From Bacillota bacterium (GTDB lineage Bacteria > Bacillota > Clostridia > Lachnospirales > Lachnospiraceae), in contig JAEWMT010000081.1 in NCBI GenBank assembly GCA_023393095.1, forward strand, positions 54,065 through 118,064: a DNA stretch of 64,000 nucleotides. The letters are read 5' to 3'. Shown here in pieces: positions 8,846-17,881 of this stretch. The notes below the pieces were generated by a model that saw only the letters and a list, made by a program, of their open reading frames with translations, was not told where the DNA came from and did not search any database. Position 1 is the first letter of the stretch. Each line of letters opens with the position of its first letter. Made by a program: the position numbers and the translations under genes.

Positions 8846-10132
8846 CTATATTAGCATACGTACACGGAAGTTACCATCTACAATCTGGTAAAGCAACTCG
8901 GCATTATTCCCTTGGGCAAATGCCAGAACACTTTTTGTGCCGACACCGTGACCGCTTTCTTTTGTAAACGGGTATCCGTTTTCATCCAAGCATACAGAAG
9001 CGTCACAGGAATTGCTAATTTCCAGAATGAGACTCCCTACATGACGGCAGGTGAACCGGATGCTCCGTGACCTATCATTTTCCAGTGCCTCACAGGCCTG
9101 GATGGCATTTTCCAGCAGATTAGAGATCACCATAGCAAGCTCCAGGGAATCCACCGACAGAAATTGCGGAATATCTAGGCTAATTTCTGTAGTGATACCC
9201 TTCTCCTGCGCCAATCCCGCATAATAGCACACAGCCGCATTAATTGCTGTGTTTTCACAGTAGTTTCTGACACGGGATAGCTGCGTAACAGATTGTTGTC
9301 TTAAGAATGCAATGGCCTCCTCCGTTTTTTGTCTCTCCAATAGCTCCAGAAGTGTGTTGTTAAAATGTCGACGGTCATGAGCCGCAATACGGCTTTGCTG
9401 CTGAGCTTTATCCAGCAGTCCGATCCGATTTGCCATAGTGGTGACGGACAAATGCAGCAGCTCCTGATTGCTTTGCATTCGTAGATTCTCCTCCCTTAGG
9501 GCATACTCACGGGAGATGGTCTTAAGGGAATAAAAGATGGACACATAAACTGCCACTGCGATGATAACGAGGAGATGAATCGGCACAGCCTGCTCGGTAA
9601 GGGTCTTAACAATATCCTCCCCCGCCGTAAAATAATAAGCAAAAGCGGCAAAAATAGCTGCTGCCACATAAAAAAACACATTCCAATGGGTCACCATCTG
9701 GCGGTATAGCGGACGTATATACCGATGCTGCACAAAAATAATTCCGGAATACAGAAGGAACCTCAGGAGTGTATTGGCATACAAAGGATATGGCATCCTC
9801 TCGGATATTGAGAAGCTGACCACCACAACGCACATAATAACGATTTGTAAGGTGAGGAAACTGAACATCCATTGCATAAAACTGTCCCGGAACAGGGGGC
9901 GAATCGCAAAGCAAATTATTGCTAATAAAATCAATTCCAGTCTTGCTAGCAGAGTTAGGTTCCCACTGACGTAACAGAACAAGGAAGTCAGTAAATTAAC
10001 TACTAAGAATCCCATTATCGTGAGACCGTTAACTCTTTTCCCATACTTAGGTTGGAGCAGTGAGAACATCAGAACAAGTTCCATACTTAGCGACACCAAA
10101 GCGCGCAAAAAACTAGGAAACAATTCGCTCAT
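8846..10132 (-). CDS. GHKL sensor histidine kinase, AgrC/VirS-like
   Basis: A 428-residue kinase with about six hydrophobic segments in residues 8-205, no extracellular domain and a C-terminal GHKL-type ATPase. The phospho-acceptor motif is AHDRRHFNN with His252; the N-box reads NLLENAIQA and the G-box GHGVGTKS. This architecture matches peptide-pheromone receptors of the AgrC class that pair with LytTR regulators. Its ATG overlaps the stop of the upstream regulator by 4 nt, so the two are translated together. No agrB- or agrD-like pheromone gene is seen nearby, so the signal may come from elsewhere or be of another kind. GC content is higher than in the adjoining housekeeping genes. Confidence 0.9.
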   Translation of the reverse strand: MSELFPSFLRALVSLSMELVLMFSLLQPKYGKRVNGLTIMGFLVVNLLTSLFCYVSGNLTLLARLELILLAIICFAIRPLFRDSFMQWMFSFLTLQIVIMCVVVVSFSISERMPYPLYANTLLRFLLYSGIIFVQHRYIRPLYRQMVTHWNVFFYVAAAIFAAFAYYFTAGEDIVKTLTEQAVPIHLLVIIAVAVYVSIFYSLKTISREYALREENLRMQSNQELLHLSVTTMANRIGLLDKAQQQSRIAAHDRRHFNNTLLELLERQKTEEAIAFLRQQSVTQLSRVRNYCENTAINAAVCYYAGLAQEKGITTEISLDIPQFLSVDSLELAMVISNLLENAIQACEALENDRSRSIRFTCRHVGSLILEISNSCDASVCLDENGYPFTKESGHGVGTKSVLAFAQGNNAELLYQIVDGNFRVRMLI

Positions 10133-10866
10133 TCACAGCCCTCCCTTGCAAGCAGGTAATCCATATAGGTATCCCTCACTGTTGCGTACTGCTTCGTAGG
10201 GATCGGTATCACCACCCCACCGCGCATCACAAATCCATTTTTTGAAAAAGCTTCTACCCTGTTCATATTCAGTACGAAGGAGGTATGAGGCTGAAGAAAT
10301 CGCTTATCGGAAAGAAGCGGTTTGATATGCTCAGAAAAGCTTTCTTGTATAGATCGGGTGGTCAGCGTCTCTCCACTCATCAACGTATATTGCACGGAAT
10401 GGTTTCTGTATTCGCAGAAAACAATGTAGGAAAGCTTTATCACACGGAGTCCGTCCTTTGTTTTGAGTGTAACAATGGGCTCATCTTCGGTATTGATTTT
10501 TGTAACTGCAAGATCAAGGGTCTTAAAAAACCGTGCCTTATCGATGGGCTTGATCAGATAGTTAATCGGGTTTGCCTGGAAGGACTCCAACGCATAGGAC
10601 GGCTCTGTAGTAGTGAAGATAATCTGCGCCTCCCGGTCAAGTCGGCGGATTGCTCTGCCAACCTCAATTCCATTGACCATCGGCATTACAATGTCGAGTA
10701 TGTAAATATGGAACCGTTCTAATTCGCAGGTCGTCAACAACGCATCTGGATGAACGAATTGCCGAAGCTCGGCATCAAGAGCGCGTGAAGCTATGTATTC
10801 TTTTGTAAACTCGGTAATGGCTGCAAGCTGGTCTGGCAGATCATCACAAATTGCTATGTGTAGCAT
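10129..10866 (-). CDS. LytTR-family response regulator (AgrA/VirR-like)
   Basis: A 245-residue regulator. The start at 10866 is chosen because a GGAGGT site precedes it and the protein then begins with the canonical MLHIAICDD; an upstream in-frame ATG would add 47 poorly structured residues. The receiver domain contains the acidic pair D8-D9, the phospho-acceptor D58 in ILDIVMP, and a Lys in INYLIKPID. The C-terminal part has LytTR features (IVFCEYRNHSVQY, FLQPHTSFVLNMNRVE, PIPTKQY). It is first in a two-gene operon with the kinase. The adjacent large surface protein is a reasonable target, since LytTR systems often control surface or secreted factors, but this is inference. Confidence 0.9.
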   Translation of the reverse strand: MLHIAICDDLPDQLAAITEFTKEYIASRALDAELRQFVHPDALLTTCELERFHIYILDIVMPMVNGIEVGRAIRRLDREAQIIFTTTEPSYALESFQANPINYLIKPIDKARFFKTLDLAVTKINTEDEPIVTLKTKDGLRVIKLSYIVFCEYRNHSVQYTLMSGETLTTRSIQESFSEHIKPLLSDKRFLQPHTSFVLNMNRVEAFSKNGFVMRGGVVIPIPTKQYATVRDTYMDYLLAREGCE

Positions 10867-10994
10867 CACTATACCTCCACAGGGGTTAATCACCGGTCGA
10901 CTTCTTCCAATACTGTCTCCCCTAAAATAATTTACCTTTATTATAAGCAAAAAAAGTAGAAATGGCAATATTTGCGTCTGCTTGTGTAAAGATA

Positions 10995-11032
10995 TAAGGT
11001 GTAGCAAAGCTACACCTTACCCACTTCGTGGG
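10995..11032. repeat. Pair of small hairpins between tRNA-Trp and the LytTR operon
   Basis: A perfect 11-bp inverted repeat (TAAGGTGTAGC / GCTACACCTTA, 3-nt loop, 10995-11019) is followed at once by CCCAC-TTC-GTGGG (11020-11032). They lie upstream of the LytTR regulator and downstream of the tRNA. They might be a terminator remnant or an operator; no poly-T tail is present. Confidence 0.5.
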
Positions 11033-11054
11033 TTCCAGTCAACTACCTCTAGAG

Positions 11055-11100
11055 TAAATAAAAAATAGCTTACATTTGCATGTAAGCTATTTTTTATTTA
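11055..11100 (-). terminator. Strong terminator directly after tRNA-Trp
   Basis: A 21-bp perfect inverted repeat with a 4-nt loop starts immediately beyond the 3' end of the tRNA gene. The outer part of the stem is A/T rich so that it ends in a run of T on either strand. Confidence 0.88.
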
Positions 11101-11173
11101 CAGGGGCAGTAGGATTTGAACCCACGACCTGCGGTTTTGGAGACCGTTATTCTACCAGCTGAACTATACCCCT
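11101..11173 (-). tRNA. trnW: tRNA-Trp (anticodon CCA)
   Basis: Read on the minus strand, the sequence folds as a cloverleaf. The acceptor stem AGGGGTA pairs with TGCCCCT, with one G-U. The D-loop is normal, the anticodon loop reads CTCCAAA (anticodon CCA), and the T-arm carries GGTTCAAATCC. The discriminator base is G, as expected for tryptophan tRNA. CCA is not encoded. It is a single tRNA gene with its own promoter (11205-11233) and terminator (11055-11100). Confidence 0.95.
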
Positions 11174-11204
11174 ATTCTATTGTTTGTGCGTTAGGCACCT
11201 ACTT

Positions 11205-11233
11205 ATATTACAATGAATTGTAGCAATTGTCAA
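11205..11233 (-). promoter_or_regulatory. Consensus promoter of tRNA-Trp
   Basis: On the minus strand TTGACA (11228-11233), a 17-nt spacer and TAATAT (11205-11210) lie about 32 nt before the tRNA 5' end, a near-perfect vegetative sigma site. Confidence 0.85.
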
Positions 11234-11334
11234 GAATATTTAGATGATTTTTTGTAGCCTGATATTTTGTAGCCAAACAGGATTCCCCGATCTGTTTTTA
11301 AAGTCCAAACACATCTTTACTATAATCTTCGCTG

Positions 11335-11793
11335 TTATTTCAGATTCTCGGCCATGACAAGCTCAGTACTGGCCGCAACCGTATTGATTTTTTCTTCCGC
11401 TTTTGCAAATGTATCTCTAATACTCTCTTCCAAGTCTTTCTGAGCCGCTGCCTCTGCCTCTATCTTATGAGATATTTTACTGATACTCATTGAGGCTTCA
11501 TTAATCTTATTAAATACATCATGAATTTCCTCAAGTACAACCTTCATCTTTTTTTGCTCGGTAACTTGTGGATTTTTGGCAACTGACTGGCAACATTCAA
11601 GAAGCCTGTTGATCAGCATGCTTCCTTCCTTTGAAAATTTCAGTACTTGATCCGAGAGATTTAAAGAATCAAAGGCACTTTTCTCCATGTTCAGCTGGGA
11701 TTTATCCCATTCTGTCATTTTATCAGATGCTTCTGCCATTAGTTCCTGAGCTGTTGCAAGATGTATTAATCTTTCTTTCATTGTATTATTCAT
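11335..11793 (-). CDS. Coiled-coil protein of unknown function, last gene of the radA block
   Basis: A 152-residue soluble protein that is almost entirely alpha-helical by composition: long heptad-like stretches, no signal peptide, no membrane segment. The helical pattern with Ala, Ser and Glu (for example INEASMSISKISHKIE and TVAASTELVMAENL) recalls the signalling tip of methyl-accepting chemotaxis proteins, but the family motif is too incomplete to claim. A GGGGGAT ribosome site lies upstream. It follows radA by 35 bp on the same strand and so is probably co-transcribed, in a place where disA is found in Bacillus. A scaffold or sensory adaptor role is possible but unproven. Confidence 0.7.
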   Translation of the reverse strand: MNNTMKERLIHLATAQELMAEASDKMTEWDKSQLNMEKSAFDSLNLSDQVLKFSKEGSMLINRLLECCQSVAKNPQVTEQKKMKVVLEEIHDVFNKINEASMSISKISHKIEAEAAAQKDLEESIRDTFAKAEEKINTVAASTELVMAENLK

Positions 11794-11828
11794 CTGTAAT
11801 CCCCCTGATTAACGAAAACCATTGGAAA

Positions 11829-13184
11829 CTATCTTTTTAGTATATCGATTACTTCTTGAATATTTCTTACACCTATCAGTTTAATTCCTGATGTTTTAAT
11901 ACGCTCTTTACTAGCCTGTGGCAGAATACATACTTCAAAACCCATTTTGGCAGCCTCTGCTACTCTTTGTTCAGCCATATTGACTGCTCTGATTTCACCG
12001 GTCAGCCCCACCTCACCGAACAGAACCGTCTTATTATCTAAAGCCAGATTCTTATAGCTGGATAATATCGCTGTAGTTATTGCAAGATCCAGTGCCGGTT
12101 CGGTAATCCTCATTCCTCCTGCAACATTTACATAGGCATCGCAGTCGGAAACTTGAATTCCTGCCCTCTTCTCAAGAACTGCCATGAGAAGATTAACACG
12201 GTTATAATCCGTTCCTGCTGCCGTACGTCTTGGCATATTAAAATTCGTCCTGCATACCAGAGCCTGAACCTCTACTAGGATTGGTCTTGTCCCTTCGATG
12301 GAAGCCGCTACGACAGATCCAGGTTCACCTTCCGGTCTTCCCTTCAGCATAAATTCGGAAGGATTCTTAACCTCCACCAGTCCGGTTCCTTGCATTTCAA
12401 ATACACCGATTTCATTAGTGGAACCAAAACGGTTTTTTACAGCGCGTAGCACTCTGTATGCTGCATAATTATCCCCTTCAAAATATAGAACGGTATCAAC
12501 CATATGCTCAAGTACTCTCGGTCCTGCTACTACACCTTCCTTGGTTACATGTCCTATGATAAATACTGTAACCCCAAATCCTTTCGCGATCTGCATGAGG
12601 GCAGCCGTAGCTTCTCTAACCTGACTGACACTTCCTGGAGCTGAACTCACCTCGTCCTTGAACATGGTCTGTATGGAATCAATTACAACAATATCTGGAT
12701 TGTATTTATGTATTGTTTCTTCAATCTGATCCAAGTCAGTTTCACATAATAGCAGGAGCTCGCCGTTAAAAACGCCGAGCCTCTCTGCTCTCATCTTGAT
12801 TTGATTTAATGACTCTTCTCCTGAGATATAAAGTACCTTCTTGGCTTTCGAGGTTATCTCCCTACACATCTGTAAGAGAAGGGTTGATTTTCCGATACCG
12901 GGATCACCACCTACCAGTACAAGGCTTCCTTTAACAATCCCTCCGCCAAGCACCCGGTCAAGTTCTTCGATTCCGGAGCTGATTCTTTGTTCAAATTCTG
13001 CTTTGATATTGGAGATCAGCTCAGGCTCTCTTTTATTCTTAGTGGTAACCGGTCTGGCACTCTTTTTTACAACCGGTTCTTCTGCAAATGTATTCCATTC
13101 CTTACAGCCCGGACACTGACCTATCCACTTTGCCGATTCGAAGCCACATTCTTTACAGAAAAACACGGTTTTGTTCTTGGCCAT
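11829..13184 (-). CDS. radA: DNA repair protein RadA (Sms)
   Basis: A 451-residue RecA-like helicase and branch-migration factor for homologous recombination. The N-terminal zinc finger uses C10, C13, C24 and C27. The Walker A is GGDPGIGKST (about residues 92-101), Walker B lies in IVVIDSIQT, and the RadA-specific motif KNRFG is in AVKNRFGSTNEIG. The C-terminal part is a Lon-protease-like domain (TAAGTDYNRVNLLMAVLEKRAG and later) that lacks a protease role in this family. The length is normal. It starts 2 bp after the preceding gene, confirming an operon, and the clpC-radA order matches other firmicutes. Confidence 0.97.
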   Translation of the reverse strand: MAKNKTVFFCKECGFESAKWIGQCPGCKEWNTFAEEPVVKKSARPVTTKNKREPELISNIKAEFEQRISSGIEELDRVLGGGIVKGSLVLVGGDPGIGKSTLLLQMCREITSKAKKVLYISGEESLNQIKMRAERLGVFNGELLLLCETDLDQIEETIHKYNPDIVVIDSIQTMFKDEVSSAPGSVSQVREATAALMQIAKGFGVTVFIIGHVTKEGVVAGPRVLEHMVDTVLYFEGDNYAAYRVLRAVKNRFGSTNEIGVFEMQGTGLVEVKNPSEFMLKGRPEGEPGSVVAASIEGTRPILVEVQALVCRTNFNMPRRTAAGTDYNRVNLLMAVLEKRAGIQVSDCDAYVNVAGGMRITEPALDLAITTAILSSYKNLALDNKTVLFGEVGLTGEIRAVNMAEQRVAEAAKMGFEVCILPQASKERIKTSGIKLIGVRNIQEVIDILKR

Positions 13185-13186
13185 CT

Positions 13187-13600
13187 TTATTTTTTAACCA
13201 CCTTAATAGAATCTTTTTTATCTTCTTCTAAATCCAGGCTGAATACAAGTTTTCCGCCTAAATTTGTCTTCATCTTACCTAAATTAATGTCATTCTTAAA
13301 GATTTCATATTCCATCTCTGCTTCCAGTTCCAATGTAACTTGTGCTGTCTCATTTCCTGCTACCTCAAAGCTTAAGCTATTTCCTTTTGTATCTAAATGA
13401 AACACGGCAGTACCGGGCACCGATTCGTAGACAAACATTCCGTTTTTCTCCAGCTTTGTTAATTCACGAAAGGTCTTGACTTTATATAAATCCCCCTGAT
13501 GTTCGAAGTCTGAAACCTTTGATTTTACACTTAATTCGTAATTTCCAAAGCTTATTGTCCCATCGCCTTCCTTGCGTATTAACTCTTCTATAACTGCCAT
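13187..13600 (-). CDS. Conserved small protein of unknown function upstream of radA
   Basis: A 137-residue protein, predicted soluble and beta-rich, with neither signal peptide nor membrane helix. It begins MAVIEELIRKEGDGTISFGNYEL and has alternating hydrophobic strands throughout, suggesting a small beta-sandwich. An AGGAGGG site lies before the ATG. It is separated from radA by only 2 bp, so the two are surely translated from one message. From memory, relatives in Lachnospiraceae sometimes carry the label endosialidase, but I see no glycosidase motif and regard that name as unsafe. A function in stress or repair is suggested only by its operon. Confidence 0.75.
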   Translation of the reverse strand: MAVIEELIRKEGDGTISFGNYELSVKSKVSDFEHQGDLYKVKTFRELTKLEKNGMFVYESVPGTAVFHLDTKGNSLSFEVAGNETAQVTLELEAEMEYEIFKNDINLGKMKTNLGGKLVFSLDLEEDKKDSIKVVKK

Positions 13601-13725
13601 TGTATGACCCTCCTAATTGTAATTATATCTTAAATGTGAAAGATTCGAACTGAGGTTAAGGCCTATTATAGCAAGCCTTGCCACCTACTTATTTTATCTT
13701 AACGAAATACTTTCTTACATTATAT

Positions 13726-13737
13726 ACGATATATCGT
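13726..13737. repeat. 12-bp palindrome after clpC
   Basis: ACGATATATCGT is a perfect palindrome 8 bp beyond the clpC stop codon, in the gap before the next gene. It has no poly-T tail. It could be an operator for the downstream genes or chance in AT-rich DNA. Confidence 0.3.
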
Positions 13738-13744
13738 GTAATTT

Positions 13745-16204
13745 CTACTGTTTATTTTTTATCTGAACTACTATTTCATTGTCAAGGTACTCGATTCGAA
13801 CCGTATCCCCTTCCTTGATCGAGCCGGCTAAAATAGCTTCTGCAAGTTTATCCTCTATATTTGTCTGAATTGCACGTCTTAACGGTCTTGCACCGTATTT
13901 CTCATCAAAACCAACCTCCGCAATATGGTGAACAACTTCATCACTGGTCTCTAAGAGGATATTCATCTGGGTTTTGCTTCTTTTCGAAATTGTGGCAATC
14001 ATAATTTTGACAATGCTATTGATATCATCCTTAGTTAGAGAATGGAATACGATGATTTCATCAATACGGTTAATGAATTCCGGTTTAAATATCTTCTTAA
14101 CCTCATCCATTACACCATCCTTCATGCGCTTATAATCTTCCTTCTCGTCCACAACAGATGCAAAACCAAGACGTTTCGGAGCTATGATATTTTGTGCTCC
14201 AGCATTGGAAGTCATAATGATTATGGTGTTTTTAAAGCTTACCCTTCTACCCTGAGCATCAGTAATATGACCGTCATCCAATACCTGAAGAAGTATATTG
14301 AATACATCCGGGTGAGCTTTTTCAATCTCATCAAAAAGAATAACCGAATAAGGGTTCTGCCTTACCTTCTCACTGAGCTGACCACCCTCATCATATCCAA
14401 CATATCCCGGAGGGGAGCCAATAAGTTTACTTACGCTGTGTTTCTCCATATATTCAGACATATCAACCCGAATGATGGAATTTTCACTGCCAAACATCGC
14501 TTCCGCCAAAGCCTTGGAAAGCTCCGTCTTACCGACACCGGTTGGTCCTAAGAAAAGGAACGAACCAATCGGACGGTTTGGATCCTTTAGACCAACTCTG
14601 CCCCTGCGAATTGCTTTTGCTACAGCAGCGACAGCCTCTTCCTGTCCTACCACTCTCTGATGAAGAATGGACTCCAAATTCTGCAGACGTTCCGTTTCCT
14701 CTTCTGCCAGCTTCTTGACCGGAATCTTAGTCCAGCTTGCAACGATTTCAGCGATTTCATTATCACTTACCACCAACTGTTTTTCCATCTTTTGCTTTTC
14801 ATCCAGAAGCTTTTGTTTTTCCAGTATTTCAGTCTTTTCTTCCTGTTGCTTCTTGATCTCACCGGCTCTTTCATAAGCTTCGGTCTTAATCGCTTTTTCC
14901 TTTTCATCCTCAAGACGCTTGATTTCCTGCTCCAGTTCCTTGATTGCCGGAGAGGAAGCATAAGTGCTTAAACGTACCTTGGAGGCTGCTTCATCCATTA
15001 AGTCGATTGCCTTATCCGGAAGATATCTATCATTAATATAGCGACTGGATAATTTAACCGCAGCTTCTAAAGCTCCATCCGTAATACGCACTTGATGATG
15101 AGCCTCATATTTATCACGTAATCCAAAAAGAATTAGGATTGCTTCCTCCTCTGAGGGTTCATCCACTACTACGGGCTGGAATCTTCTTTCGAGTGCAGCA
15201 TCCTTCTCAATATATTTACGGTATTCTTCCCTCGTCGTAGCTCCAAGTATTTGAAGCTCTCCACGTGCCAGAGATGGTTTCAGGATATTGGATGCATCGA
15301 TAGCACCTTCAGCTCCTCCGGCTCCTATAATAGTATGAATTTCATCGATGAACAGTAATACATTACCGTCGTTTACGACTTCGCTGATTACTTTCTTAAT
15401 TCTTTCCTCGAATTCACCACGGTATTTTGAACCTGCAACCATTCCAGATAAATCAAGGGTTACAACTCTTTTTTCTTTGATTGTATCCGGGATATTTCCT
15501 TCGATTATCTTTAGTGCAAGTCCTTCTGCTACCGCTGTCTTACCTACACCTGGTTCACCAACTAAGCAGGGATTGTTTTTTGTTCTTCGGCTTAAAATCT
15601 GTACCACTCTCTGTATCTCATTCTCCCTGCCAATCACTGGATCCAGCTTACCTTCCCTTGCATATTCGGTTAAATCCCGACTAAACTGATCAAGGGTGGG
15701 GGTTGAAGAGGCCTTGCCCTTCGCCTTGCCTCCTTTTCCAGCTGAATACTCTGTTTTTGCCGCGCTGACGTCAACTCCTGACGCCGTTAAAATATCAATA
15801 TATACCTTCTGTACATTTACTCCCAATGTATTTAACAGGCGTACAGCGATACAATCCGATTCCTTAATCAGTGCTATCAAAATATGCTCCGTGCCTACCA
15901 ACTGAGCTTTTAATTTGGCTGCTTCCTTGTAACTCTGATCCAGAATACGCTTTGATCTGGGAGTAAAGCTGCCACCCTCCATCATCTCGACTCCGTTATT
16001 TGGAGCGATTAACTGGTTAACCAGCTCCAATACTTTCTCAACGGTAACACCGTTTTCTTCTAATATTTTTGATGCAACACCCTCTACTTCCATCAACCCA
16101 ATCAGAAGATGCTCTGTTCCGATATAATTGTGTGAGAGACGATATGCCACATCTTTGGCTACACCAATTGCAGTCTTTGCATTGTCTGTAAATTTTTCGT
16201 ACAT
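13745..16204 (-). CDS. clpC: AAA+ unfoldase ClpC
   Basis: An 819-residue Hsp100 ATPase. ATG at 16204 is preferred over the in-frame ATG 15 bp upstream, because a GGAGG site lies inside that longer version, 8 nt before 16204, and the protein then begins in the usual way (MYEKFTDNAK). Order of domains: double Clp N-repeat (1-145), first ATPase with GEPGVGKTA, a middle coiled-coil domain that binds McsA/MecA-type adaptors (about 405-470), a second ATPase with GPTGVGKTE, and a C-terminal sensor domain. The ClpP-docking LGF tripeptide is present in KRLGFAS. It delivers substrates, notably arginine-phosphorylated proteins, to ClpP. Follows mcsB after 93 bp. Confidence 0.97.
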   Translation of the reverse strand: MYEKFTDNAKTAIGVAKDVAYRLSHNYIGTEHLLIGLMEVEGVASKILEENGVTVEKVLELVNQLIAPNNGVEMMEGGSFTPRSKRILDQSYKEAAKLKAQLVGTEHILIALIKESDCIAVRLLNTLGVNVQKVYIDILTASGVDVSAAKTEYSAGKGGKAKGKASSTPTLDQFSRDLTEYAREGKLDPVIGRENEIQRVVQILSRRTKNNPCLVGEPGVGKTAVAEGLALKIIEGNIPDTIKEKRVVTLDLSGMVAGSKYRGEFEERIKKVISEVVNDGNVLLFIDEIHTIIGAGGAEGAIDASNILKPSLARGELQILGATTREEYRKYIEKDAALERRFQPVVVDEPSEEEAILILFGLRDKYEAHHQVRITDGALEAAVKLSSRYINDRYLPDKAIDLMDEAASKVRLSTYASSPAIKELEQEIKRLEDEKEKAIKTEAYERAGEIKKQQEEKTEILEKQKLLDEKQKMEKQLVVSDNEIAEIVASWTKIPVKKLAEEETERLQNLESILHQRVVGQEEAVAAVAKAIRRGRVGLKDPNRPIGSFLFLGPTGVGKTELSKALAEAMFGSENSIIRVDMSEYMEKHSVSKLIGSPPGYVGYDEGGQLSEKVRQNPYSVILFDEIEKAHPDVFNILLQVLDDGHITDAQGRRVSFKNTIIIMTSNAGAQNIIAPKRLGFASVVDEKEDYKRMKDGVMDEVKKIFKPEFINRIDEIIVFHSLTKDDINSIVKIMIATISKRSKTQMNILLETSDEVVHHIAEVGFDEKYGARPLRRAIQTNIEDKLAEAILAGSIKEGDTVRIEYLDNEIVVQIKNKQ

Positions 16205-16297
16205 TTTTGAATCCTCCATTCAAACTGAGAGTACTCTATAAACTCCATGCCTTAGTTTTAACTATGCATTGTAATACTGATATGCATGTGATTTAGT

Positions 16298-17332
16298 TTA
16301 TATAATTGTCGGTAATTCTTTTCTGATATATTCGGCTCTTGACTGATCTCTGGTAATGCTGCCGACATTTTTACCAAGAGTCCATTGAAGACTACCAGGC
16401 TGAACTCCCATCATTAATTTGTGAATGTTAAACTCACGGTCAAACTTAATCAGGCCGCAGTCTATACCGAATTTCACTTGGGAAAGTAAAGCCATGGCAT
16501 CATCCGACGATATCTGCCTTGCATATTTTAAAACTCCATAGGAGCGGAAAACCTGATCCTCCAGCTCATCCGTATTAACGGACAACATATATTCTCTTCT
16601 TTTCCTCTCCTGTTTCACAACCTGAAATACAATTCTGTTCAGATTTTCAATTAATTCATTTTCTGAAATTCCCATCGTCTTCTGATTTGAAATCTGATAA
16701 ATGTTACCAAGACTCTTCGTACCTTCTCCATAAATGCCGCGAATGGTAACTCCGTACTTACCAACCTCTTCAATCAGCTTCTGAATCATTCTCGCAGCAC
16801 TAAGAGCCGGAAGAAATACCATGCAGGAAGCCCGCATTCCGGTTCCTGCATTCGTTGGGCAGGCCGTAAGATATCCGAATTTCTCATCATAGGCAAAATG
16901 CAACTTCTCATATGCAATATCATCAATTAAATCCGCTTCCTTATAAGCCTGCTCTAAATTCATACCTCCAATAATCGCCTGTATTCTGACATGATCTTCT
17001 TCATTAATCATGATGCTTACCGTTTCGTCTTCGGATAAGATCAGTCCTGTCGTCTGTTCCTTCTCTGCTAATAGCGGACTGACAATGTGACGTTCTACCA
17101 TCGCAGATCTGTCAATGTCACTTAGGGTACTGATATTACAGGAATAGAATTTCCGATTATCCTGCTTGGAAAGTGTATTTGTAATTCCCTTTACTTCATT
17201 TACAAGGGCAACTGCCTGTTCTTCCGTAATTTTTGAGGAGAACGGATAGGTTTCAAGATTTCTTGCCAGTCTAACGCGACTTGAAATGACCACGTCATTA
17301 TCAGGCGCCATCTGTTCATACCATTTAAGCAT
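16298..17332 (-). CDS. mcsB: Protein-arginine kinase McsB
   Basis: A 344-residue member of the ATP:guanido phosphotransferase family that phosphorylates arginine side chains and so marks proteins for ClpCP. Visible family signatures are SSRVRLARN near residue 17, INEEDH with the catalytic Glu, and CPTNAGTGMRAS around the catalytic Cys. Near the C-terminus there is an RDQSRA motif, matching the RDxxRA allosteric phosphoarginine-binding site of McsB. The ribosome site GGAGGAGG lies inside the end of mcsA, whose stop overlaps this gene by 8 bp. All catalytic motifs appear intact, so the enzyme should be active and to depend on McsA. Confidence 0.96.
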   Translation of the reverse strand: MLKWYEQMAPDNDVVISSRVRLARNLETYPFSSKITEEQAVALVNEVKGITNTLSKQDNRKFYSCNISTLSDIDRSAMVERHIVSPLLAEKEQTTGLILSEDETVSIMINEEDHVRIQAIIGGMNLEQAYKEADLIDDIAYEKLHFAYDEKFGYLTACPTNAGTGMRASCMVFLPALSAARMIQKLIEEVGKYGVTIRGIYGEGTKSLGNIYQISNQKTMGISENELIENLNRIVFQVVKQERKRREYMLSVNTDELEDQVFRSYGVLKYARQISSDDAMALLSQVKFGIDCGLIKFDREFNIHKLMMGVQPGSLQWTLGKNVGSITRDQSRAEYIRKELPTII

Positions 17333-17876
17333 TGTGTGTCTCCTCCTCCATCTTCATTTGCTTAATCAGATCTCGAAGTCTTGCTGCCTCTTCAAACTCC
17401 TCCTTCTCAATTGCTTCCTGGAGCCTTAATGAAAGCTTCTCAACTTCGGTAAAATCTTTCGCAACCTTATTTGGCACATTAGTAACATATCCCTTTGGAC
17501 GTTTACCCGTATGAATCTCAGAGCCCTGAATACCTTTAAAGGTTTTACCCAGTTGGCCATAAAAGCTCTTATAACATTCAGAGCAGCCAAAACGTCCCTT
17601 CTGGATGAATTCTTCATATGTGATACCACAATTTTTGCAGGTTAAGGTTGGATTATCCTCACCATAACTCCTTTTATCGGATGTTTTATAATTATCCAGT
17701 AAGGTCGAGAGCAGATCTCCTAATGTAAGGTCACTATTAAGTAACGGCTTTTCCATTTGAAAGGACGTATAGTCCGTTGCACATTCTTCACATAGATGCT
17801 GTTCCTTTTTAACTCCGTTAATAATCTCAGTGTATAGTATCTTTGCATCCTTTTTTTGACATCTGTCGCATAACAT
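17325..17876 (-). CDS. mcsA: McsA, zinc-binding activator of McsB
   Basis: A 183-residue protein with two CxxC-type zinc sites in the N-terminal half: C3/C6 with C29/C32, then a second set in TCKNCG and GCSECY. The C-terminal part carries a UVR motif (EAIEKEEFEEAARLRDLIK), the coiled hairpin by which McsA docks on ClpC. The start has a GGGGG ribosome site lying across the gntR stop codon, 5 bp away, so translation is coupled. Overlap of 8 bp with mcsB points to a stoichiometric complex. Activates McsB arginine kinase and links it to ClpC. Confidence 0.95.
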   Translation of the reverse strand: MLCDRCQKKDAKILYTEIINGVKKEQHLCEECATDYTSFQMEKPLLNSDLTLGDLLSTLLDNYKTSDKRSYGEDNPTLTCKNCGITYEEFIQKGRFGCSECYKSFYGQLGKTFKGIQGSEIHTGKRPKGYVTNVPNKVAKDFTEVEKLSLRLQEAIEKEEFEEAARLRDLIKQMKMEEETHNA

Positions 17877-17881
17877 TGTGA

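Noticed and set aside
11174..11334. Further tRNA or small RNA next to tRNA-Trp
   Set aside because: Only the promoter of tRNA-Trp and AT-rich DNA were seen; no second cloverleaf.
14042..15905. Several plus-strand frames opposite clpC
   Set aside because: Typical shadows of a long conserved gene in the other strand.
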